Source of the DNA: Mermis nigrescens
Taxonomy: Eukaryota > Nematoda > Enoplea > Mermithida > Mermithidae
Assembly (NCBI GenBank): GCA_036768485.1
Contig: JAVLUZ010000154.1
Span: 37,710,042-37,774,041 of the forward strand
DNA: 64,000 bases
Direction of reading: 5' to 3'
Shown here: one piece after another, positions 46,745 to 57,339 of the stretch
Layout: each line of letters opens with the position of its first letter
Position numbering within the stretch: the first letter of the stretch is position 1
Translations under genes and position numbers: made by a program
Notes under the pieces: model-generated
The model's database searches: none
The model's input: the letters and a program-made list of their open reading frames with translations, nothing else
Told to the model about the DNA's origin: nothing

Positions 46745-47280
46745 ACCCTATTTGAGAAGCAGTCCAACTCTTTTGTGGACCGACTAATCTATTTATGGAA
46801 CCACCAACCTTTTTTGGGAACCGACCAACCTTTTTTAAGTGACGAGACGTAATCTTTTTTGCGAACCGACCAACCTTTTAATGGGAGCAGCCAACTTTTT
46901 TCGGAAACCGGCCAATTTTTTTGGGAACCACTCAATTTTTTAAAGGGAGCAGTCGACCTTTTCTGGGAACAAATCAATGTTTTTTTTAGGGAGCAGCCAA
47001 CCGTTTTTGGGAACCGACCAACCCTTTTGAAGGGAGCATGCAACTTTTTTTGGGGACCGGCCAACTTGTCCTAGGAAGCAGGCAACTTTTTTTGGGAAAC
47101 AACTAATCATTTAAGGGAGTAGCCAAGTTTTTTTGAGAACCGCCTAACCTTTTCATGGAACCAGCCAACCTTTTTTGGGAACCAATTAACCTTTTTAATG
47201 GACCAGCCAACCTTTTTTGGGAACCGACCAACCTGTTTAAGGAACCAGCCAACCTTCTTCGAGAACCGACCAATCTTTTT
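46745..47280 (+). repeat. ~40-bp minisatellite running into an assembly gap
   Basis: Units alternate GGGAACCGACCAACCTTTTT and GGAACCAGCCAACCTTTTTT types, about 13 copies. The Asn/Leu/Phe-rich and Lys/Arg/Ser-rich frames on either strand are artefacts of the unit. The array reaches the N run, so its true length is unknown. Confidence 0.9.
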
Positions 47281-47380
47281 NNNNNNNNNNNNNNNNNNNN
47301 NNNNNNNNNNNNNNNNNNNNNNNNNNNNNNNNNNNNNNNNNNNNNNNNNNNNNNNNNNNNNNNNNNNNNNNNNNNNNNNN
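47281..47380. other. Assembly gap of 100 N
   Basis: Exactly 100 N, a conventional placeholder for a gap of unknown size, placed inside a tandem array. Frames that cross it are not real. Confidence 1.
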
Positions 47381-47859
47381 GGAAAGCCGTAAGGGTCAAT
47401 TGAAAAATATTGCTAATATGCACACTTACAACCCAACTTTTCAAACTTTGTGGCAAATACAACAAAGAAATTCAAAAAACAATCAACAAAAATTTTCAAA
47501 ACAATGAACCTCCTGGTTTGAAAAACAAATTGAATAAGTTCATGTAAATTGAATATCCATGCACAAACTCAGAGATAAATGCATTCAAAATTCGAACTGA
47601 AGTCTCAAGATGAAGGATTTATTTCAATAAAAACAAGCGTTTATTATTCAAAATGACTTTTGAATCACACAAAAAATTTCAAAATTATGAACCTTTTGGT
47701 TTGAAAATTAGATGGCCAATCAGCAGTTTGAATAAAGTTGCAAAATTTGAAACACTTTGCTTGTAAGTTTGCAGTGTTATTGATGCTCTGCAATTGTCCC
47801 CATGAGAGCTAAAATACTTCGCATTTTACAAACTTTGTTGAATACAACAATGCACAAAT

Positions 47860-48430
47860 ACAAAAAACTTTTTAAATTTTGTAAAATACAACAAAGGTTT
47901 TCAACAAGATAGCACAGAGTTTTTCAAATTTTGTAAAATACAACAAAGGTTTTCAAAAAATTAGCACAGTGTTTTTCAAACTTTAGCAAAAATACAACCG
48001 AGTTTTCAAATCTCATGAAATACAACAAAGGTTTTCAAAAAATTAGCACAGTGTTTTTCAAACTTAGCAAACATTTTCAAATTTCGTAAAATACAACAGC
48101 AACGGAAGCTTTTCAAATCTCGTAAAATACAAACAAATGTTTTCAAAAAACTAGCACAGTGTTTTTCAAACTTTAGCAAAAATACAACCGAGTTTTTCAA
48201 ATCTCGTAAAATACAACGAAGGTTTTCAAAAAATTAGCACAGTGTTTTTCAAACTTTGCAAAAATACAACCGAGTTTTTCAAATCTCGTAAAATACAACG
48301 AAGGTTTTCAAAAAATTAGCACAGTGTTTTTAAACTTAGCAAACATTTTCAAATTTCGTGAAATACAACAAAGGTTTTCAAAAATTAGCACAGTGTTTTT
48401 CAAACTTAGCAAAATTACAACCAAGTTTTT
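47860..48430. repeat. ~60-85-bp tandem repeat
   Basis: Repeated blocks AAATCTCGTAAAATACAACA, AAGGTTTTCAAAAAATTAGC and ACAGTGTTTTTCAAACTTAG, six or more copies with internal length changes. 47390-47860 is a more decayed relative (TGAACCTTTTGGTTTGAAAA). Confidence 0.8.
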
Positions 48431-49074
48431 CAAAGGCTTTTGACGCGAAAAGAGAACCTGCGTACATGTCGTTGATTGGTTGACTTTGCTCACTCTTCTT
48501 ACAGAAATAGCTGCAATTACTGTAGCAAAGTTTAGTTTCAAATGTCCGGTTTGGGTTTTTGGATGTTTGCTGCTTAGGCAGTTTGACTTCTTTATTAGCC
48601 CCAATGATCCGCATCATGGCCGGCTGAGGAGTTCAGCCGATTCGGGATTTGGGTCAAAGACTGAGCCTAATTTGGGCCAAAATGACGTCAAAAAGTGATA
48701 TTTAAGCAAAAATAACAATAAAACTGTTCACTGGTGGGGAATTCCGCGAAAATTTTGACACGCTTAAGAAATGAGCAATAAGATTGCATGATGCTATTCT
48801 GTGACGGAAAATCGAAAAATACAGTGCTTTTTATTTTTCGTTTCATCGCAGGAAAACTCCAAAAAAATAATCGCTTTGAGTGCATCATAAGCATTTTTAC
48901 GTCAAAAACGTTTAAAAAATAAAATATTTTATTGCCTAAATAGTGCAGGATAATGTAGAAAGCATATAGAAAGCATGTTGCTTTACGGCCGCCATCCGGG
49001 CTAAACTTTACTTTATGTTAAGTGCATTCGTGTAGCTGGTTCACATATGTATTAACATAGTCATATTATAAGGG

Positions 49075-49205
49075 CGTATGCGTGCAGTCCGTAGCATCTG
49101 AGGGAACGAGAGAAAGATGCTGGCAGTCGGATTCGAAACGTGGACCTCTTGTTCTAAAGTCCAGAACCATAATCAATTGACTAACACTGGTTAATTTCAA
49201 TAAAG
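49075..49205 (-). mobile_element. tRNA-derived SINE or tRNA pseudogene
   Basis: On minus, TAGTCAATTGATTATGGTTC (A-box-like) is followed by GGTCCACGTTTCGAATCC (B-box-like), then ACTGCCAGCATC. Spacing fits a tRNA head, but the acceptor stem does not clearly pair. Confidence 0.5.
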
Positions 49206-49264
49206 ATTGCATGGTATTCGTAATGTTTTGCTGGTTTAATAGCTGAGGCTTAAGGCTCATTCAT

Positions 49265-49420
49265 ACTTAGATCCGATCCGACATCGGACGACACTCATAT
49301 GAGCATCCTGTTGGATGCGTGTCGGGCAGAGTCGCCCGACTCTGCCCGACACGCATCCGACAGGATGCAACATTCGGTGTCGTCCAATGTCGGATCGGAC
49401 ATCGGATCCGACTTTCATTC
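49265..49420. repeat. Large imperfect palindrome
   Basis: The centre is about 49335: GATGCGTGTCGGGCAGAGTC on the left is answered by GACTCTGCCCGACACGCATC on the right, with further pairing out to GATCCGATCCGACATCGGAC / GTCGGATCGGACATCGGATC. Total arm length is about 65-70 bp with few mismatches. Confidence 0.85.
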
Positions 49421-49502
49421 ATACTTGATCCGACTTCTTCCGACTAAAAATCAATATTTTCAGCGCAACAAACATTAGCGCTTTGTACCATAACTACTAT
49501 AA

Positions 49503-50010
49503 CTGGGCGTGGGGGGTTCGGGGCATAAGTAAGCAGCAAGAAAATTCTGGGGGGGTGCAAGATGTTTTGAAGGTCAAAAAATGGCCTTAAAAATGGTGGT
49601 TTGGCGGAAAAAACACCATTTTTCGACGTTTCTCATCGAGCACTATCCATTGGTATCAAAAAATTGCGAAAAAAACAAAAAAAATTTCAAAAATTGAATT
49701 CTAGGGGGGGAGGTATTTTGATTTCTGGGGGGGGGGTATTTTGGTTTCTGGGGGGGTATTTTGGTTTCTGGGGTGCATACCCCCAAATCCCCACGCCCAG
49801 GTGTGGTTGGGGGTATGTAACCCCCAGAAACTAGAATACCCCCAGAAACCAGATACTCCCTGAGAATTCAATTTTTAAAAAATTATTTTTGTTTTTTCCT
49901 CAATATTTTGATGCCATTGGATAGTGTTCGATGAGAAACGTTCAAAAATGGTGTTTTTTCGCCATACAACCGATTTTTTGACGTTTAAAAATTTTTTCAC
50001 CCTCCAGAGA
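49503..50010 (+). mobile_element. Family A copy split by a second family A copy
   Basis: Outer plus copy: CTGGGCGTGGGGGGTTCGGGG (to 49523), resumed at GTTGGGGGTATGTAACCCCC (49806) through the core to about 50010. Inner minus copy at 49524-49805, flanked by GTTCGGGG / GTTGGGGG (7/8), the host's own sequence. Confidence 0.8.
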
Positions 50011-50696
50011 TAAAAATTAAATGCTGAAAGTATCGAAGTTCGTTTCATGCGCCAATTTATTTGAATTTAGTAATTTATTTAAACTTATTTCCCACAAATA
50101 TGGATGTTCTTTAACAGCTATGATTAATAACTCCGTAGTAACGTCATCAAAATCGCCATCAACCATTTGCAATTAATTAAATTTTAAACCTGAAAAATAC
50201 AATAAAATGAATTGACTGCAACAATAAATAGTACAAAATAAACGAGACACGATGTGCCACAACGCTTTTATACGACTAGTACAGAACAATAAATTAATCA
50301 AAAATTTAAAGCTTGAAAAATGAAATAGTACAAAATAAACAAGGCGTGCAACGCGCTACATGTTGCGCCAATCTTCCTACACGCTGTAGTTTAAATTCCA
50401 TGTGTGTCGGACGGACGAAAGTTGAAACCAACTCAACTTGTCCGTTCCGACAAAAAAGTCGCATTGTAAAACAGATTATGACGTCATGCGCAAAGAAAAG
50501 TCGGACGCGTGTCGCATGATGTCGGATAATGTCGGACTCATGTCGGTGCATGTCGGAGCGGTTTTGTCAATTTTCGCTTTCCGACACTAAATCGGATGGA
50601 GTCGGACGAAGTTAGAATGCGCCTTTAGTATCATGGACTGACCAAATTGTTGGTGCCAGCGTTTAAAATAAGCCTGAGTAATGGATGCAAAGAGCG

Positions 50697-51125
50697 GAAT
50701 TTCTGTGTACTATAATAGTACAGCAGCAATTTTAGTGCGGTAAAACAGGGTTTTTCGATCTTTGGTAATGTATTTTAGCTGATTTCTGGTATCCTGATTA
50801 CTAAAAATTGTGTCGAAACAGCGCGAAGCGCTGAAAAAATTTGACATTTTTTCCATTTTGTATCCAAATTCTGCCATTTTAAAGATATGTAGGGCAAAGA
50901 ATTAATCATTTCGGCGCGAAGCGTCGAAAATTTTTGTGAATTTCACACTTTTTTAGTTTTTGTCTTCCCAAAAATCTTTGTACATTCTGTAAACACAAAT
51001 TTTTGGAGTACTATACTTTGGTACAGTAGCGGAAAAATGTCAGATTTTCGGCGCTCAGCGCCGAAATGAGTGATTGTGTGTCCTATAATGGCAGAAATCG
51101 CATTTTGAAAGGAAAACTGTCAAAC
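50697..51125. mobile_element. Family B MITE fragments
   Basis: Minus fragment 50697-51030 with GGTAGTTT-like, GCGCGAAGCGC (50818) and GGCGCGAAGCG (50914) segments, then a plus fragment to 51125. Ends missing. Confidence 0.65.
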
Positions 51126-51249
51126 CTACCTTAACGTTTGCTTCCAGGCACCTGGAAATGCAAAATTATGCATTAATATGACAGGTACGGAGATTAAATG
51201 CTGGGGATCAAGAGTATTCTCAAAAATCAATCATACATGTAATGAGAGA

Positions 51250-51570
51250 AAGTTTTGTAGGGCCTCAGCCAATTTTTAGGGAGGGAGGTGTGAATAACCT
51301 ACAATTTTTGGCTGAAAACGACCAAAAGAACATCTAAAAATGGCCAAAAACTTCGATGTTTTCCAAAAATAATGGGGGTCAAACATTTTCTGGCTTTAAG
51401 GGAATGGGAGCATAGGTGGGCAGCACCGAAATTCTGTGGGGATGGGGGGTATTTGGGTTTCTGGGGGTATTTGGTCCCTCTGGTGGGGTGCATAGCCCCA
51501 CGCCCATAGGTACATAGCTGGGAGGACGGCCGACTTTGGGTAGGCGGATCCCCCACCCCCCTCGTACATG
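51250..51570. mobile_element. Family I fragment plus truncated family A copy
   Basis: GGCTGAAAACGACCAAAAGA and AAAATGGCCAAAAAC recall family I (11873). 51413-51513 is a family A start (GGTGGGCAGCACCGAAATTC) joined to its C-rich end by deletion. Confidence 0.5.
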
Positions 51571-51599
51571 TATGATCATAATGCTCTAGTTAAATGTTG

Positions 51600-52655
51600 C
51601 TTTCCGAAATTTTCAAACTAGCACTAAAAGCGCTAAATTTTGAAATCAGCGACTCATGCAGGTACCTACATATGTAGGTAAGCGGTCATACGTAGCAAGT
51701 TTGACATTTACTCCTTTACAATAAAATGAGAAAGCACCTCTGACGGCACAAATATGCATAACAAAGTAAGGAATGATTAATGATCTGAGCACTATTCAGA
51801 GCGACTGAGATGATCAAAATAATCCGTAACAAAAACTATCTAATAATGAAACAGCACCAGTTACGGTGCAATTAAAGGGGTTGTATGAGCTTTCAAAACT
51901 TATAAGTACTATTAAATACGTATTACAGTTAGCAGCATCCAAAACTGTTTAATTTCTCTGAACAATATAACGCCAAAACAAATCGTTTAACCCACAAAAG
52001 CTTTGTTTACTGCTAACAGTAATTTTGAGCATAAAGAACAGGAAGAGAAATATTGCAAATATGATTTGAAATAGGCATTATAAACGGACTATGAGGAGGG
52101 ACTGGATAGGACATCAGTTCAAAGAATCGCAAAAAATGCCAAACATTCAATTCTAGGGAAGATTGGGGTAAGCCGGATTCTCGGGGGTCAAAATCCCCAC
52201 GTTTAGCAGGCAGACATGCATACTGCCTTTCCTTCTAATTTTCGTTGAGGTTCCAGCTTTCCTAGTGTTTGGTAAAGTTCATTTAAAATTTTTCACATTT
52301 ATATGTTACGAATTTCAAGGCCACGACAGGAAACCCGATATACATAGAAGAACAAAACAGATCATATTCTTAGCACAAAATAAAAGTTAAAATTAGATCT
52401 TTATTGCACCAGATGAATAAATCTTTCAGCCATCGCAAGCTATTTTTTTCCGGCGACGAATCCATCCTTAACGTAGCACAATGAATGATAGAATAGCAAA
52501 ACTCACCAAGTATTTTACATAGATAAATTCCGATATTTAAGCATGTGCAACGGAAGAGGCGTATTTAGGAAAACGACTTGCATTGTCAGACTTTTAAATA
52601 AACAAGCAAATGGAGTTAAAAAACCTTATCACGTATGGCTTCCCTTGCGATTTAG
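51600..52655. other. No gene recognised
   Basis: AT-rich, low in repeats, no convincing frame. Confidence 0.6.
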
Positions 52656-52664
52656 GGTGGATGG

Positions 52665-52899
52665 CACACATGGGCGTGGGGGTTTTGGAATATGCACCCC
52701 CAGAAGACCTACCCCAAAAAATACCTCTTCCCTGAATTCAGTTTTTGGATTTTTTGTTTTTTTGCGATTTTTTCATGCCAATAGATAGCGCTCAATGAGA
52801 AACGTTGAAAATGGTATTTTTTCGCCATACCATTATTTTTAAGAACGATGTTTGAACCTTTATAAAATAATGCACCCCTAGAGTTTTTGGTCACCTCAG
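52665..52899 (+). mobile_element. Family A hAT MITE
   Basis: Starts CACACATGGGCGTGGGGG and ends near TTTTTGGTCACCTCAG. Target duplication GTGGATGG (52657-52664) / GTGGATGA (52900-52907), 7/8. Confidence 0.8.
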
Positions 52900-52907
52900 G
52901 TGGATGA

Positions 52908-53446
52908 ACTTCACCTCCAGGGGTTGTTGGCTGATTCCGTAAGTTTATTAATATTTTGTAGTCTGAAAATTGAGTTAGCTGTTTATACTTTTTTTGCAAT
53001 TCGAAGCTTTGACATATGAAATTTTCGGCGATTCGTATCAATAAGTCGGGTTATTTAATTCATGTACATAGATTTCTTTAAGAAATTTCAATTAATGAAA
53101 TAAAACAAAGTCAGAAAGACTGAGAATATAGTCACAAGACCACCCTTTACATCATTAGACCCCTCAAATTCCGATAATTTTACCGTTTGGAGTGCTGCAG
53201 AGATTGCTGGACATAAATCTTGCAGTTCGCCAAGAGCATATAGGCGTGGAACATATAGGTATATAAAATAAGAGACGGTTTTTTAAATTTCCTAATAATT
53301 TAAACCTTCACGTAGGCTGTAATTCGTTCACTAACACATGCATACTGTTTCAAGCTTTAATGAAAGGAATTTTCTTCCAGGAGAGGATGAAAAAATAAGG
53401 ATAAACAATTTCATGTGAATTAAGAACGACACTTTGTAGAAAACCC
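52908..53446. other. Unassigned sequence before the virus-derived cluster
   Basis: No frame recognised on either strand. If the virus-derived element extends upstream, its remains here are too decayed to see by eye. Confidence 0.5.
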
Positions 53447-54060
53447 TTTACTTGTATTGTAACCGGTCCCATAAAGGCTGGAAAATCAACTTTTGTTAAA
53501 CAGCTTGTAAAAAATGCAAATAATTCTATCCATCCGCCTCCAAAATTTATATGGTGCTTTTTCGCATAAGATCAAAGTTTGCATAAAGATTTATATGGTG
53601 CTTTTTCGCATAAGATCAAAGTTTGCATAAAGAGATGGAACCCAGCATAATTTTCATGGAAGGTACCCCCAAATTTAAATCTAGTTAGACAACATAGGAG
53701 TGAACCACAATTAATTTTAATAGACAATCTTATGCAAGAAGCAAAAAATGATATATTATTTACATGCGGTTGTCATCATTGGGATATTTCTGTTGTAAAT
53801 ATTGTTCAAAACATATTTTTTAAGGTCTAAGAACATGTCACTTAATCACCCGAATGTTTCGTTTTAATGAAGAATCCTTCTGATTGGCTGCAGGTTTAAA
53901 CATTAGCCCGTCAGCTTTACCCTCATAATCCTAAGTTTTTTCATAGAAGCCTTTAATGATGCTACAAAAGAAACGTTTTCTTCCTTTTAGCAGACTTGAC
54001 ACAATCTACACCTAAAAATTTGCGTCTCCATGCTAAAATTTTTCAAAAATCCTGTTGTTT
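53447..54060 (+). pseudogene. FtsK/HerA-type genome-packaging ATPase remnant
   Basis: This would be the motor that pumps viral DNA into capsids. The Walker A region reads KPFTCIVTGPIKAGKSTF (about 53447-53500), followed by KFIWCFF. The Walker B region LILIDNLMQEAKND (about 53712-53753) has Asn where the second acidic residue is expected. FTCGCHHWDISVVNIVQN is the strand-sensor region with Val for the usual Thr before QN. LARQLYPHNPKFF and LLADLTQSTP follow near 53905 and 53990 in other frames. Breaks: a 44-bp tandem duplication at 53545-53632, stops near 53573 and 53828, and frameshifts after it. Assignment rests on ordered motifs, not on an alignment. Confidence 0.8.
53545..53632 (+). repeat. 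44-bp tandem duplication inside the ATPase remnant
   Basis: Two perfect copies of a 44-bp unit beginning ATTTATATGGTGCTTTTTCG. 44 is not a multiple of 3, so the duplication alone destroys the frame. Confidence 0.95.
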
Positions 54061-54109
54061 ACACTAAAAAGTTTAAAATAACTTTCACCCGTATTTATCT
54101 TTGCCAAAA

Positions 54110-54454
54110 ATGGCTCTAGAACGTTTACAAAAAACACATTAGCTACATTGACATGTTGTCAAAGGCAAAACCTAATCAATGTAAGGCAATATTAGAGCAT
54201 GCCGAAAATGACCTAATTTTATGCTTATGTGAATGCATACTGAACGTGTTGAATGGTAAAGTCCTTTTAAAACCACTCGAGCTTCAAAAAATTGAGTAAG
54301 TTCAAGACAAAGCGGCGAAACATATGTGAGACAAATATATCAGTAAAAAAGAAAAAAGGACATAATGGTACAAAAGGGTGGTTTCCTTCCTACCTCACTT
54401 GCGCCTATGTTAGGAATTGCAGGGCAACTTTTAGCAGAAAAAATTATTAAATGA
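54110..54454 (+). pseudogene. Small virion-type protein, VQKGGFLP family
   Basis: ATG at 54110 (MALERLQKTH). The body reads LSKAKPNQCKAILEHAENDL, LCLCECILNVLNGKV, and ends in a basic stretch and MVQKGGFLPTSLAPMLGIAG before a stop at 54452. The C-terminal VQKGGFLPxLLAP motif is one I recognise from small proteins encoded beside F54H12.2-like genes. A capsid or DNA-associated role is plausible but unproven. Broken by stops near 54140 and 54290 and by a frameshift before the VQKGG motif. Confidence 0.65.
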
Positions 54455-54457
54455 TGA

Positions 54458-54800
54458 TTTATACATACAAAATGATTCTAGTCCCCACGAGCTTGCCTGG
54501 GGAGAAAATGAAAGCACTTCTAGGTACGTGTCAAATCTAGATCGTGAAATGATGAATATTTTAAACAATAATTCGTTACCTATGGATGCTAAAATTTTAC
54601 AAATCAAATTTTGCATAGGTATCGAAACAGCTAAGCAGGAACTTGGAAAATTATTACAGCTCGAAATTAAGGAAGAGAAAGCCGAAAAACCTGCAGCAGA
54701 CGCTAAATTTTAGCATACAGCCAAGCAAGAAATGAAAGAACCTGTGGAACCTATAAAGACAGATGTTGTAGAAGAAGCAGTTTTTAGCACAGTAACGTAA
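54458..54800 (+). pseudogene. Small helical virion-type protein (SNLDREM type)
   Basis: Reads SSPHELAWGENES, then VSNLDREMMNIL and a Lys/Glu-rich tail. In-frame TAG at 54711-54713, after which the same frame continues with AKQEMKEPVEPIKTDVVEEA to a TAA at 54798-54800. I see no good ATG before 54528. Proteins with an LSELDxEM-type motif occur at this place in related elements. Function unknown. It is nearly intact except for the single stop. Confidence 0.6.
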
Positions 54801-54802
54801 AA

Positions 54803-55289
54803 ATGGCAGAAACAAGCCTCATTATTACTCGAATATGCGCGGAAAAGCTCACACATAAAATGGGCAGACAAAGGAGCAATGATTATATTGATGGTAACAA
54901 AATTGCGGGATCGAACTTGTTGATTTTGTTTCCATCGGCCAAAAAGGTGCGTATACTTTGCGTACAAAGTTGTACAAAGATGGCTCCAAAAATCTTTGTG
55001 CGAGCCTCAAAATCTTTGTCTCGTACAAAAAAAAAACAGTGAGAGAGGGGCAGGACTTCGGTAGCTTTTCCATTCTCTTTTTCGGATGGCTAAACCTATT
55101 TTTAAATCAGCAGCATCTAGTGTGGGAAATTAAGCTCTATCTATGGGTGCACATATTGCCACAGATGTACTCAATGGCCATAATAGTGTTCAATCAATGC
55201 AAGCACATGGGAAAGAAAGCGCAGCTAATTTGCTAAAACAAGCTAGTGACAAATCACAACAGCAAATGGGGAGAGGTTTGGGCACCTGA
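54803..55289 (+). pseudogene. Small basic/Gly-rich virion-type protein, split by a MITE
   Basis: ATG at 54803 (MAETSLIITRICAEK), with NDYIDGNKIAGSNLLILFPS in the first part. After the insertion, MAKPIFKSAASSVG at 55086, an in-frame TAA at 55134, then ATDVLNGHNSVQSM and QQMGRGLGT to a TGA at 55287. A hydrophobic IxxDVLxG segment followed by a QxGxG tail is typical of a small protein preceding F54H12.2-like genes. It may be a membrane-active or core protein by analogy only. Confidence 0.55.
54955..55047 (+). mobile_element. Very short family B MITE inside a viral gene
   Basis: TTGTACAAAGATGGCTCC, AAAATCTTTGTGCGAG and the terminal TCGTACAAAAAAAAAACAGTG are family B end sequences with nearly all the middle deleted. 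Target duplication not resolved. Confidence 0.6.
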
Positions 55290-55360
55290 CCCAAGCCTAT
55301 AAAATAACTTTGTGTTGACGTATTTTCAAGTCAAAAGCAAATACAAACTTAAAGGAAATA

Positions 55361-56123
55361 ATGTCTTTAATCGAGTCATTCTCAGCCGCTAGCACAAAAA
55401 GCGAACTTAATTTTTTCACTGTTCCCCAAACTCGAGTCGCAGTAAAACGCGGTTTTTGGGATGAGATTAACTTAACAAATCCTGTAATATCTGAGGGTTT
55501 GTACAAATTTCACATTCCTTCCGACCCACATTTTTTGCACCTAAATAAAAATTACATTTACATGCAACTTTCTCTATCTCCAGGAATGCCTAGGGCTGAT
55601 GGTGCAACACCTAGCATTGCACCCATCAATTTTATAGTTAAAACCTTTGTTAGACACCATATAAATACACTGTGCTCGGGTCAGCTCCCAAGATATGTTA
55701 TTTTTGGTTATGTTGATACAGACACATACAGAGGTAATATCAAAAATCTTTTTCAATTTTAAATCCTTCGTTGGCGTAACTTTTCCTTCACATCCACTTA
55801 GGTTAGATTTTAAAAACAACAAATATAAGAGCTTTTTAATTGATCAGCTTTTTGAGACACCTGACATTGCTAGAGACAATAAAGGCAATGGCATAATGTG
55901 AAGGTTTTAAAAACAGTCAGTGCTTTTTTGCATTTGATCTGACTCCATATGAAGATGACGGCGGACATTGGGATTTAATTAGGGAAGATACTAATCTAGC
56001 ATTGGAATATCATTTGCTGAAAAAATTTCCAATACCAGTATTGAAGTACTTGTTTACGCAGAATTTGATAATTTAGTAATATTAGATAAGAACAAAAATG
56101 TAAAGTATGATTATAGTGCATAA
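55361..56123 (+). pseudogene. F54H12.2-like protein (capsid-type candidate), frameshifted
   Basis: Named after an uncharacterised C. elegans protein. The family is common in invertebrate genomes next to viral protease and ATPase genes, so a structural virion role is inferred. The frame from ATG 55361 gives VPQTRVAVKRGFWDEINLTN, KFHIPSDPHFLHLNKNYIYM and VDTDTYRGN. A frameshift near 55745 passes to VGVTFPSHPLRLDFKNNKYK, a TGA closes that frame at 55899-55901, and the conserved FFAFDLTPYEDDGGHWDLIR and YAEFDNLVILDKNKNVKYDY blocks follow in further frames, to TAA at 56121. Order and spacing match the family end to end (about 250 codons). Confidence 0.8.
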
Positions 56124-56125
56124 AA

Positions 56126-56637
56126 ATGAATACTATTCAACTCTCAAACATTTTAAAAAGCGACCAAGCAGTTAGTCAAAATTTCCTTAGTGTTTTTCCC
56201 GAGTGATACATTACCACCAATTTTTAGCAAGCCTACTGCATTGGTAATGAATAAGGACCCTAGTACCCAACCTGGTTTGCATTAGATGTGCATGTATTTT
56301 GACGTGCCTGACTTGTTGCAACTATTTTGACAGCTACGGCTTAGTGCCTGATAACCAAACACAAAATTATATTCTACAGTATGCTACAAAAATTAAGCAT
56401 AATAAAAAATGCGTGCAGCAGCCACTTATATCTACATGTGGCCAGATATGTGTTTCTTTCTTATTTTGGAGGTACAGAGGGGTGCCCATGAAAATGATTC
56501 TAAAGAGGTTAGAAAACAGTTATGCAGACAAATTTGTAACGGGCTGTGTAAATAGTCTATTTAAGATAAACACCTCATTTATAGATGAAGATTTTATCAT
56601 AAACCAAATTTGTCAGTCACAAAGGGATCAATTTTAG
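56126..56637 (+). pseudogene. Adenain-type (Ulp1-fold) cysteine protease remnant
   Basis: This enzyme type matures capsid proteins in adenoviruses and Polintons. ATG at 56126, 3 bp behind the preceding stop. The catalytic His block PSTQPGLH (ending 56282) is followed at 56283-56285 by a TAG where the family has Trp. Then MYFD, YFDSYGLVP (acidic residue block), KKCVQQPLISTCGQICV with the catalytic Cys codon at 56437-56439, and FLFWRYRGVPM. Length (about 170 codons) fits Maverick proteases. Frameshifts near 56203 and 56300. His, Asp and Cys positions survive. Confidence 0.85.
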
Positions 56638-57280
56638 ATAACTCTGCCTAGCAACACGATAAGCGATAGACAAAATATGCCTGCAAAGTTTGTTGTACAT
56701 TTACTGCACAAATTGAAATTAATTGGTGATTGGGAGTGAGGTCTCTCGGAATTTATTTACCCCCATAATTGGCAAACATTAAGAAAACATGAAACGGAAA
56801 TTAAAATTATAGATGCAGATGGTATTGAACATAAACTTCAAATGCAGGAAGGATGCTACAACTCCATCCAGGAATGTATGACAAATGCGTTTCAGTAATG
56901 ATACTCAAACCCTTTGTGAAATCAATAAAACTGTCCGGAAGAATAGCAAATATTTTAGGATTTAAAGAAACAGTACTAAAAGATACAGGATGGCCTGATA
57001 GGAAGTTGGACTTGGTGGGGGGGGGGTGGTCTTGAAACCTTGTACATCTATGCAAAATATTTTAGAACCCCAGATCGTAGGCAATATTTCAGCCCCTCTT
57101 CTGCGCATCATAAACGTGGAAGGAACATACCCTAACATCATTGACAGAATCTATGATTTTCCTTATTACATACCCGTCCTCGTACAAGATATTTCTAGCA
57201 TAGAAATAAACATAAAAGATGATTTGGATCTATTAAGACCGTTTATTTCTGGAAAAGTGATTTGCAGGTTGCATTTTTGA
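56636..57280 (+). pseudogene. LPSN-family virion-type protein remnant
   Basis: Starts around TLPSN (56640), with KLKLIGDWE (TGA at 56737-56739) and SEFIYPHNWQ. After several frame changes come LSGRIANILGFKE, then LEPQIVGNISAPLLRIINVE and ISGKVICRLHF with stop at 57278. I recognise this LPSN...EVGL.EI.YPHxW ... EPQIVGDVxxPLLRIVxVEG layout from proteins encoded together with F54H12.2-like genes. Probably structural, not proven. A G-run at 57017-57026 marks one frameshift. Confidence 0.7.
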
Positions 57281-57339
57281 AAGATTAAACCTTCATATAT
57301 TTAAAAAAAAGTCATGTCTAAAATTCATCATTCTCAATC

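Larger units (their letters stand above)
49253..50624. mobile_element. Harbinger-like DNA transposon (non-autonomous)
   Basis: Left end AGGCTCATTCATACTTAG, inverse of right end AGGCGCATTCTAACTTCG. The trinucleotide TTA flanks both sides (49250-49252, 50625-50627), the hallmark of PIF/Harbinger. Subterminal regions are full of TCCGAC/GTCGGA words. No transposase or Myb-like gene is visible. Family A copies are inserted inside. Confidence 0.65.

Noticed and set aside
47103..47465. Frames crossing the N run
   Set aside because: They are built on minisatellite units and translated N; not real coding sequence.
47860..48430. CRISPR-like array of direct repeats
   Set aside because: Repeats vary in length and sequence, spacers are not unique, and the context is eukaryotic; it is a plain tandem repeat.
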